Assembly: GCF_039543565.1 (NCBI RefSeq)
Contig: NZ_BAABJZ010000013.1
Coordinates: forward strand, 1-64,000
Length of the DNA: 64,000 bases
Origin: Ferrimonas pelagia
Lineage (GTDB): Bacteria; Pseudomonadota; Gammaproteobacteria; Enterobacterales; Shewanellaceae
Direction: 5' to 3'
The notes under the pieces: model-generated
What the model saw: only the letters and a program-made list of their open reading frames with translations
Databases searched by the model: none
Told to the model about the DNA's origin: nothing
Shown here: positions 57,794 to 64,000 of the stretch, piece after piece
How positions within the stretch are numbered: the first letter of the stretch is position 1
Layout of the letters: each line of letters opens with the position of its first letter
Translations under genes and position numbers: made by a program

Positions 57794-59179
57794 ATGAAAA
57801 GCAAAGTATTGCTCTCTGCTGCTTGCGTGACCTTTGCGCTGCTAAGCGGTGGTGCGACGGCGGGAACCACTCAGGTGGCCCCGGATGTGGCGATGAAAAT
57901 GCTGAACAAACAGGCGGAACAATTAGAGCAGCAGATCGTTGCCGTCGGTGATCGGGTTTTTACCGCGGTGGGCTATCACGGGGCGACCACCTCGATGATC
58001 GTCGGTGATGATGGGGTGATCATCGTTGATACGCTGATGGGGCCAACGTCGGCACAGAATGCCCTGAATGATCTGCGCGCGCATTCGGATCTGCCGGTTA
58101 AGGCGATTATCTATACCCACAGTCACGGTGATCATACCGGTGGGGCGCAAGTCTTTGCCGACAGCTCGGATGGTCAACCGGTGGGTGTTTACGCCCGCGC
58201 TGGATTTGGTCATGAGTACGGCGGCAGTCCTAAATTGTTGCCACTGGCAGCGAAGCGTGGGATCCGCCAGTTTGGCCGTAAGTTGCCGCAATCGGAGGCG
58301 ACACATCGTGGCGTCGCGGCCGCCAACACCATTGATCATGACCGGGCCAAGGGCCACATCGCGCCGACCATTCAGTTCGATGAGCCGGTCTACCGAATGA
58401 CCATTGCGAACGTCGAGATCGAATTGCACTCGGCGCCGGGCGAGACCGATGATGCCCTCTATGTCTGGTTGCCTAAAGATAAGGTCCTGTTCTCAGGGGA
58501 TAATTTCTATCACTCCTTCCCCAACCTGTACGCTATCCGAGGTACGCCATTCCGTGATCCTTCCAACTGGGCTGCCAGTGTTGGCAAGATGGCGCAACAT
58601 CAGCCTCATTACCTCGTTCCCGGCCATACCTTGCCCATTCATGGGCAAGCGGCAGCGACCGGCGCTCTGAGTGACTACAGTGAGGCGATCCAAAGCGTTT
58701 ACGACCAAACGGTTGAAGGCATGAATACCGGTAAGGGACCGGATCAGCTGGCTTACGAAGTGAAGTTGCCTAAGCATCTGCGCGATAAGTCTTATCTGAC
58801 TGAGTTTTACGGCACTGTGCCCCATGCGGTGCGGGCGATCTACGCCGGTTTGCTTGGCTGGTATGACGGTAATCCCACGAACCTCAATCCGCTTGAACCT
58901 CGCCTGGAGGCGGAGCGCATGGCAAAGCTGGCGGGTGGCCAAAAGGCACTGGTACGTTCGATGGAACAAGCCTTGTCTGCGCAGGACTTTCAGTGGGCCT
59001 TAGAGTTGGCTGATCAGGTGAGATGGCTGGATGGCGTGGATATAAAGCGGATCCGTGAGGTTAAAGTGGCGGCCCTGCGCGGTTTGGCTGCGATGGAATA
59101 TAACCCGCCGAATCGCAACTACTACCTCAGCTACGCCAATGAGCTGGAGTCGGGTGAACTGAAGGCGATCTGGTTCTAA
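57794..59179 (+). CDS. Alkylsulfatase-like MBL hydrolase (second copy, short form)
   Basis: 461 residues with signal peptide (LSAACVTFALLSGGATAG). Zinc motif YTHSHGDHTGG at about 108-118 keeps the THSH form of classical alkylsulfatases. APGETDDALYVW and FSGDNFYHSFPNLYAIRG match the neighbouring protein. Like it, the C-terminal SCP2-like domain is missing. The two are clearly homologous over their length but too different to be a recent duplication. AGGGATGA lies upstream of the ATG. Monocistronic. Confidence 0.8.
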   Translation: MKSKVLLSAACVTFALLSGGATAGTTQVAPDVAMKMLNKQAEQLEQQIVAVGDRVFTAVGYHGATTSMIVGDDGVIIVDTLMGPTSAQNALNDLRAHSDLPVKAIIYTHSHGDHTGGAQVFADSSDGQPVGVYARAGFGHEYGGSPKLLPLAAKRGIRQFGRKLPQSEATHRGVAAANTIDHDRAKGHIAPTIQFDEPVYRMTIANVEIELHSAPGETDDALYVWLPKDKVLFSGDNFYHSFPNLYAIRGTPFRDPSNWAASVGKMAQHQPHYLVPGHTLPIHGQAAATGALSDYSEAIQSVYDQTVEGMNTGKGPDQLAYEVKLPKHLRDKSYLTEFYGTVPHAVRAIYAGLLGWYDGNPTNLNPLEPRLEAERMAKLAGGQKALVRSMEQALSAQDFQWALELADQVRWLDGVDIKRIREVKVAALRGLAAMEYNPPNRNYYLSYANELESGELKAIWF

Positions 59180-59247
59180 GCGTTACTTTCGATCGAAGGC
59201 GGTTGCCCTCAGCCGAGCTCGGCTCAAGGGATCACTGCCAATTATGA

Positions 59248-59286
59248 ATTAGGCTGCAGTGCATTGGGTGCTGTGGCCTTTTTATT
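59248..59286 (+). terminator. Imperfect terminator after second MBL gene
   Basis: AGGCTGCAGTGC ... GTGCTGTGGCCT followed by TTTTATTG; imperfect stem with internal mismatches. Confidence 0.5.
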
Positions 59287-59380
59287 GATTGCCATGCTTT
59301 AACTTGAACTGGTGCGGGCGCCACGCCAGACTGAGGGCATGATCGGATCGGACCCATTGCCGATCGCTTTAAGGAGTCCC

Positions 59381-60094
59381 ATGCGCTTTTATCGCCGGCT
59401 GCAACCCATCGCCGCCCTGAGTTTTGATCTGGATGACACCCTCTATGACAACCCGCCGGTGCTGCGCCGGGCGGAGCAGCGCTTGGTGGAGTGGCTGAGT
59501 GTCGAGGTGCAGCAGCATGCGGCCGGTCAGATCGGCTTTTGGCGTGAGCACAAACGAGGGGTTCTGCTCCAGCGGCCGCAATTGAGCGGGTGCAGCACCC
59601 AATGGCGCCGCTATACCTTGCGCAGTGGTTTGGCGGTGTTGGGGTACCGGGCGGCGGAGGCGGAGGCAGTGGCCGAGCGGGCATTGAGTGAATTCTTGCG
59701 CTGGCGCAGTGAGATCGTTGTGCCGGAAGCGACTCTGCAACTGCTGGCGGATCTGGCCCAGCGCTATCCGCTGGCGGCGATCAGCAACGGCAATGCCGAT
59801 GTCGGCCGCTTTATGGCGCAGATCCCGTTTGCCTGCGTGCTGCAGGCGGGGCGCGATGGGCCGATGAAGCCGGCACCGGATCTGTTTCATCGCTGTTGTG
59901 ACACACTGGCGATCGCTCCGAGCCAATTGCTGCATGTGGGCGATCATCCCGATACCGATGTGGCCGGCGCGCTCAATGCCGGTTGCCAAGCGGTGTGGCT
60001 GGATCCCCGTCCCGATGGCCGACCTCGGGCGCCGGGCACACGCCTGCCGACCGTGCAGATCGCCGATCTACAATCGTTACGCGAGCTGATCTAG
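59381..60094 (+). CDS. yigB: HAD-superfamily phosphatase YigB
   Basis: FMN phosphatase-type HAD enzyme. 237 residues from ATG 59381 (AAGGAG 5 nt upstream); the frame opens at 59312. Motif I FDLDDTLYDN, motif II AISNGN, motif III Lys in GPMKPAPDLF, motif IV HVGDHPDTDVAGALNAG are all intact, with a helical cap between I and II. It precedes uvrD as in E. coli. Confidence 0.93.
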   Translation: MRFYRRLQPIAALSFDLDDTLYDNPPVLRRAEQRLVEWLSVEVQQHAAGQIGFWREHKRGVLLQRPQLSGCSTQWRRYTLRSGLAVLGYRAAEAEAVAERALSEFLRWRSEIVVPEATLQLLADLAQRYPLAAISNGNADVGRFMAQIPFACVLQAGRDGPMKPAPDLFHRCCDTLAIAPSQLLHVGDHPDTDVAGALNAGCQAVWLDPRPDGRPRAPGTRLPTVQIADLQSLRELI

Positions 60095-60104
60095 CCCGCA
60101 GGTA

Positions 60105-60120
60105 CTGGTATAATATACAG
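60105..60120. promoter_or_regulatory. LexA box (SOS operator) of uvrD
   Basis: CTGGTATAATATACAG matches CTG-N10-CAG with an AT-rich centre and overlaps the -10 TATAAT (60109-60114), 28 bp before the uvrD ATG. LexA repression and SOS induction are expected. Confidence 0.9.
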
Positions 60121-60148
60121 CTATTTTTGAACCTAGACGGCCCTTTCT

Positions 60149-62320
60149 ATGCCTAGCTCCAGCTCCTCTTTGCTCGATAAGCTCAATGACAAGCAGCGTG
60201 CCGCGGTGGAATCGCCACCGGGGGCCACGCTGGTGCTGGCGGGGGCGGGCTCGGGCAAGACCCGGGTTCTGACCCACCGCATCGCTTGGCTGATGCAGGA
60301 GCAGGGCGAAAGCCCGTTCGCCATTCTGGCGGTGACCTTCACCAATAAGGCCGCCAAGGAGATGCGTCATCGCATCGAAGAGCTGGTGCAGGGGCCGATG
60401 GGACGGATGTGGATCGGCACCTTCCACGGCTTGGCCCACCGCCTGCTGCGCGCTCACCATAAGGAAGCCAAGCTGCCGGAAGGGTTCCAAATTCTGGATA
60501 CGGACGATCAGAACCGGCTGCTCAAGCGGATCATCCGCTCCTTGGAGCTGGATGAGAAGCGCTGGCCACCGCGCCAGGCAATGGGCTACATCAACGCCAA
60601 GAAAGATGAGGGCCTGCGGCCGCAACACATCGACGCCAGCTTCCACCCAGTCGAGAAAACCTATCTGCGCATTTATCAGGCCTATCAAGAGGCGTGCGAT
60701 CGAGCCGGTTTGGTGGACTTTGCTGAGCTGCTGCTGCGCGCCCATGAGTTATGGCTCAACCATCCGCACCTGCTGCGTCATTATCAGCAGCGTTTCCGCC
60801 ATATGCTGGTGGACGAGTTCCAGGATACCAACACCATTCAGTACGCCTGGGTACGGATGTTGGCGGGGGACAGCGCCAACATCATGATCGTCGGCGACGA
60901 CGATCAGTCCATCTACGGCTGGCGCGGCGCTAAGGTGGAAAACCTGCAGCAGTTTCTGACGGATTTCCCCGGCGCCACCTCGGTGCGGCTGGAGCAGAAC
61001 TACCGCTCCACCGCCACCATCCTGAATGCCGCCAACGCGCTGATCGACAACAACACTGAGCGGATGGGCAAGGAGTTGTGGACCGATGGCGATGCCGGCG
61101 ACACCATCAGTCTGTACTGCGCCTTCAACGAGCTGGAGGAAGCCCGCTACATCGTCGGCCGCATCAAGCAATATCAGGACGAGGGCGGCAGCCTGTCCGA
61201 TTGCGCCATTCTCTACCGCTCCAACGCCCAGTCGCGGGTGATGGAGGAAGCCCTGCTGCATCGCAGTGTGCCTTATCGGATCTACGGTGGCCTGCGCTTC
61301 TTCGAGCGTCAGGAAGTTAAGGACTCGCTCGGTTACCTGCGCCTTATCGCCAATCGCGATGACGACGCCGCGTTCGAGCGGATCATCAACACGCCGACCC
61401 GCGGCATTGGCGATCGCACCGTCGACATCATTCGTCAGACCGCCCGGGCCGAGGGCATTACCCTGTGGCGCGCCTGTCAGCGTCTGCTCAGTGAATCCGG
61501 CCTGGCCGGGCGCGCCGCCTCAGCGCTGACGCGCTTTATGGATCTGATCGCTCAACTGGAAGCGGAGACCGAGGATCAGATCCTCAAAACCCAGACCGAT
61601 CACGTCATTCAATACTCCGGTTTGCTGGCCATGTATCAGGCCGAGAAGGGCGAGAAGGCCGAAGCCCGGGTGGAGAACTTAAAAGAGCTGGTGACCGCCG
61701 CCGGCTCCTTTGTAAAGCCCGAGGACGCCGAGGAGATGGACGATCTCAACGCCTTCCTGGCCAATGCGGCGCTGGAAGCCGGTGAGCGTCAGGCCGGCGA
61801 GTCGGAAGACGCGGTGCAGTTGATGACCCTGCACACCGCCAAGGGCCTGGAGTTCCCTCAGGTGTTTATGTGTGGTGTCGAAGAGGGCTTGTTCCCCAGC
61901 CAGATGGCTCTGGATGAGGGCAACCGGCTGGAGGAGGAGCGCCGGCTTTGCTACGTCGGCATTACTCGGGCGATGAAGAAGCTGACCATCTCCTACGCCG
62001 AGTCGCGCCGCATTTATGGCAAGGAAACCTTTGCCAAGCCGAGTCGCTTTATTGGCGAGATCCCGCAGGAGTTTCTGGATGAGGTGCGGATCACCACCCA
62101 GGTGTCGACGCCCAAGCAGTACAACCGCTTCAACCAGGCGGAGCAGAAGTTCAATGAGACCGGCTTTGCTTTGGGCCAGCGGGTGCATCACCCTAAATTT
62201 GGCGACGGGGTGATCATCAACTTTGAAGGCTCCGGCCCGCAGTCACGGGTACAGGTGGCGTTCGATGGTCAGGGCGTGAAATGGCTCGTAGTGGCGTACG
62301 CTCGGTTAGAAGCGAGATAG
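60149..62320 (+). CDS. uvrD: DNA helicase II
   Basis: SF1A 3'-5' helicase of mismatch and nucleotide-excision repair. 723 residues. Walker A GAGSGKTRVLTHR (about 32), motif Ia FTNKAAKEM, Walker B LVDEFQDTN, motif III GDDDQSIYGWRGA, motif IV EQNYRS, motif V TLHTAKGLEFP and motif VI VGITRAMKKL are intact. The C-terminal tudor-like end LGQRVHHPKFGDGVI is typical of UvrD. ATG 60149 follows a weak ribosome-binding site. A LexA box overlaps its promoter. Confidence 0.97.
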   Translation: MPSSSSSLLDKLNDKQRAAVESPPGATLVLAGAGSGKTRVLTHRIAWLMQEQGESPFAILAVTFTNKAAKEMRHRIEELVQGPMGRMWIGTFHGLAHRLLRAHHKEAKLPEGFQILDTDDQNRLLKRIIRSLELDEKRWPPRQAMGYINAKKDEGLRPQHIDASFHPVEKTYLRIYQAYQEACDRAGLVDFAELLLRAHELWLNHPHLLRHYQQRFRHMLVDEFQDTNTIQYAWVRMLAGDSANIMIVGDDDQSIYGWRGAKVENLQQFLTDFPGATSVRLEQNYRSTATILNAANALIDNNTERMGKELWTDGDAGDTISLYCAFNELEEARYIVGRIKQYQDEGGSLSDCAILYRSNAQSRVMEEALLHRSVPYRIYGGLRFFERQEVKDSLGYLRLIANRDDDAAFERIINTPTRGIGDRTVDIIRQTARAEGITLWRACQRLLSESGLAGRAASALTRFMDLIAQLEAETEDQILKTQTDHVIQYSGLLAMYQAEKGEKAEARVENLKELVTAAGSFVKPEDAEEMDDLNAFLANAALEAGERQAGESEDAVQLMTLHTAKGLEFPQVFMCGVEEGLFPSQMALDEGNRLEEERRLCYVGITRAMKKLTISYAESRRIYGKETFAKPSRFIGEIPQEFLDEVRITTQVSTPKQYNRFNQAEQKFNETGFALGQRVHHPKFGDGVIINFEGSGPQSRVQVAFDGQGVKWLVVAYARLEAR

Positions 62321-62346
62321 GATCAGCGGTTAGCTGTCAGAAACAA

Positions 62347-62392
62347 CAACGCCCGCCGGCTCTTGGTAAAGAGTGAGCGGGCGTTTTTTAAT
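62347..62392 (+). terminator. Terminator of uvrD
   Basis: ACGCCCGC / GCGGGCGT with an inner CTCTT-GGTA-AAGAG hairpin and T6 tail (core 62349-62385). A near-identical copy lies at 63436-63472. Confidence 0.9.
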
Positions 62393-62507
62393 ACTCTTTT
62401 TTGGCTGGAAAGGGTGATCGTTGTGGTGAACGCAAGTTCTTTTGTTTGAGCTTTGACCAAAGGGGGGAGAGTGTGAGTTGAATGCGCATGTGCACAAGGA
62501 GTCGAGG

Positions 62508-63413
62508 ATGCGAGTGAGAGGATGGGTGGTCGCGATCATGGTGGGGATGCTGGCGGCATGCGGCAATAGCGATGACAAGCAAACAGAGCTGGAGCAATTG
62601 CGCTTTGGCTCAGAGGGGATGCAAGCGTGTGTACAATCCAATGCCGAGCGCTTTGACTGGCAAACCGTTGCCGAGTTTCAGGCCCTTTACTGTTATTACT
62701 TGGATGAGATGACCAGCGCCGATGGCATTGAGCAGTTGCGTGCCATTTATGATCTGAAGTTGCACCACCTGCCGTTGACTGAGCTGGCTGTTGCGGCCTT
62801 GCCCGAACTGTCCCATGTCGAGATCAGCAATACAGCGATTGAGGCGTTGAACTTTGACTCTAACGCTGCGCTCAGGCTTCTGGAGCTTGAACGAAACGCG
62901 CAACTGCAAAGCGTCACATTGGGCGAACGCACTGAGCTGGCTTCCGCCAAGCTGTTGTTTAATGAGAATTTGCGAGAGATCCAAATGGGCCACGTGCCCG
63001 AGTTACAGGTCATGCGGGCTTGGTTTAATCCCAGCTTGAGCGTGATCCGCATTGCGTCGGCACCAAGGATGTATGGCTTTTCGGTGCAGGGCAATGCGTT
63101 AACTCAATTAGAGCTCAACGACAGCCCTTGGCTCGGGGCTTTATATGTGGAACAAAATCAACTCTCGGTGCTGGAGTTGTCCGGTATGCCAGGGTTGCTG
63201 AAACTGTCTGCTGCCGATAATCAGTTGGAAGCGCTGGATCTGTCGCCGGTGCCGGAAGTTTGGAGCCTGCAGCTGGCCAATAACCGGTTGACCCATATTC
63301 GCTTTGATCATAATCCGCTGCTGCGGGAAGTGGATCTTACCGGTAACCCGTTAGATGAAGCGACCCGTGTCTATCTGGATGGCATCAATTGGATCGAGGA
63401 TCTGACGTACTGA
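62508..63413 (+). CDS. Leucine-rich-repeat-like lipoprotein
   Basis: 301 residues. MRVRGWVVAIMVGMLAACGN gives a lipobox (LAAC), so it is a lipoprotein. The body is a run of irregular LRR-like units: LSHVEISNTAIEALNF, LRLLELERNAQLQSVTL, LTQLELNDSPWLGALYV, LSVLELSGMPGLLKLSA, LEALDLSPVPEVWSLQL, LREVDLTGNPL. Such proteins usually mediate binding. AAGGAG lies 6 nt before ATG 62508. Flanked on both sides by copies of the same hairpin. No homologue is recognised. Confidence 0.8.
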   Translation: MRVRGWVVAIMVGMLAACGNSDDKQTELEQLRFGSEGMQACVQSNAERFDWQTVAEFQALYCYYLDEMTSADGIEQLRAIYDLKLHHLPLTELAVAALPELSHVEISNTAIEALNFDSNAALRLLELERNAQLQSVTLGERTELASAKLLFNENLREIQMGHVPELQVMRAWFNPSLSVIRIASAPRMYGFSVQGNALTQLELNDSPWLGALYVEQNQLSVLELSGMPGLLKLSAADNQLEALDLSPVPEVWSLQLANNRLTHIRFDHNPLLREVDLTGNPLDEATRVYLDGINWIEDLTY

Positions 63414-63433
63414 GCTCCTGTTCGCCAAACAGA

Positions 63434-63478
63434 AAACGCCCGCCGGCTCTTGGGAAAGAGTGAGCGGGCGTTGTTGAT
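63434..63478 (+). terminator. Hairpin copy after LRR lipoprotein gene
   Basis: Core 63436-63472 is 36/37 identical to 62349-62385. The T-tract is weak (GTTGTTG), so termination may be less efficient. Confidence 0.7.
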
Positions 63479-63490
63479 CGTGGAGCAGCA

Positions 63491-63781
63491 TTAGGGGCTG
63501 ACGGCATAGCCTTTGCTGGTGTCTGGGGCCTTGCGCCACTCTGCCAGATATTGGCGTGGGCTGCGGGTGTAGCCGGCGTGTTGATAGCCGTTGACCATAT
63601 CGCGTTTGACCAGTTCGGCGGCGCATTCGTCTAGATCTCGCGCCAGCAGCATAAACTCATGGCCGCGGGTGAGCTCCTTGTCGATCATGGCGTCCAGCTT
63701 TTCGCCCGGCTCCCGTGCCGTCATGGAAAATTCTTTTTTGTCGTGATTGATGAACAATCCGACGATGAAGGTATTAGCCAT
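63491..63781 (-). CDS. Hypothetical protein
   Basis: 96 residues, not recognised. It has charged amphipathic helices (KLDAMIDKELTRGHEFMLLARDLDECAAELV) and a C-terminal tail (YTRSPRQYLAEWRKAPD). No signal peptide or membrane segment. AAGGAG lies 8 nt upstream of the ATG at 63781, which supports translation. No operon partner is visible. Confidence 0.65.
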   Translation of the reverse strand: MANTFIVGLFINHDKKEFSMTAREPGEKLDAMIDKELTRGHEFMLLARDLDECAAELVKRDMVNGYQHAGYTRSPRQYLAEWRKAPDTSKGYAVSP

Positions 63782-63893
63782 AATACCGCTCCTTGAAGTT
63801 ATGGTTTTCCTTGATATTAGCCCATGATGCCACGGTTTGACCGCGAGGGCAGCGTGGTTTTTCGGTCTTTATTTGGGCTCAATGCTTGGCCGC

Positions 63894-64000
63894 TCAGTGG
63901 ACTCGAACGCGGGGTTTTTCTCGTTCGGTCAGTTGTTCTGCGCTGAGCCAGATCAAGGGACCATTGCTCTCCCGTTCATTCTTGGCGCCGCAGATCAACA
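63894..64000 (-). CDS. C-terminus of an unidentified protein (runs off right edge)
   Basis: Open minus-strand frame of 34 visible residues (...WLSAEQLTEREKPRVRVH) ending at TGA 63894-63896. The amino-acid composition looks genuine, but no family is recognised. The upstream part is outside the window. Confidence 0.4.
   Translation of the reverse strand, partial: LICGAKNERESNGPLIWLSAEQLTEREKPRVRVH

Overview
The window is a GC-rich gammaproteobacterial chromosome segment with almost continuous coding and mostly housekeeping genes. Gene content and order (rsmD/ftsY-ftsE-ftsX-rpoH, gpmI-envC-ctp-yibQ facing yibN-secB-gpsA, hemN/yihI/CsrC-type RNA/engB/Spot 42/polA, lptM-lysA-dapF-DUF484-xerC, yigB-uvrD) match the Enterobacterales/Vibrionales/Alteromonadales side of the class. 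The genus cannot be fixed from sequence alone; a Ferrimonas- or Aeromonas-like marine bacterium would fit, as inference only.

Layout. 1-66 is the start of an IS630-type transposase that runs off the left edge, followed by about 960 bp without a recognisable gene but with several hairpins. 1.0-4.1 kb: long-chain acyl-CoA ligase, a small secreted protein and enolase-phosphatase (mtnC). 4.1-9.4 kb: complete histidine-utilisation locus, hutI divergent from hutC-hutU-hutH with a palindromic operator between them. 9.5-16.4 kb: MscS-type channel, a minus-strand HD-GYP/ZIP-like/acyltransferase group, a MarC protein, a degenerate GGDEF protein and rsmD-DUF1145. 16.5-20.8 kb: ftsY (with a large AEAER repeat), ftsE, ftsX, rpoH. 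20.8-28.1 kb: YkgJ-type protein, yibQ, ctp, envC, gpmI, then yibN, secB, gpsA. 28.2-38.4 kb: BaiN-like flavoprotein, GGDEF/EAL protein, lysophospholipase, DUF1244, DUF885 lipoprotein, hemN, DUF2489, yihI and a methyltransferase. 39.2-43.8 kb: cytochrome c4, engB and polA. 44.4-49.4 kb: elbB, GNAT and HD proteins, queuosine-precursor transporter, moeA-moeB. 49.4-53.7 kb: cyaY facing lptM-lysA-dapF-DUF484-xerC. 53.7-59.2 kb: a block of three metallo-beta-lactamase-fold enzymes, a LysR regulator and a DUF2956 protein, lying between xerC and yigB. 59.4-64 kb: yigB, uvrD under a LexA box, an LRR lipoprotein and small unknown proteins.

The most interesting content is non-coding. Four small RNAs can be read on the minus strand: a CsrB/CsrC-type CsrA-sponge (38505-38896, 21 GGA motifs), Spot 42 (40825-40930, with a CRP-like site), a RyhB homologue with a Fur box across its promoter (45114-45200), and an apparently unnamed sRNA candidate (40652-40755) with its own promoter and terminator between Spot 42 and engB. 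A preQ1-like pseudoknot masks the ribosome-binding site of the queuosine-precursor transporter. The carbon (CRP/Spot 42, Csr), iron (Fur/RyhB), SOS (LexA/uvrD) and heat-shock (rpoH) regulators all have an element in this one window.
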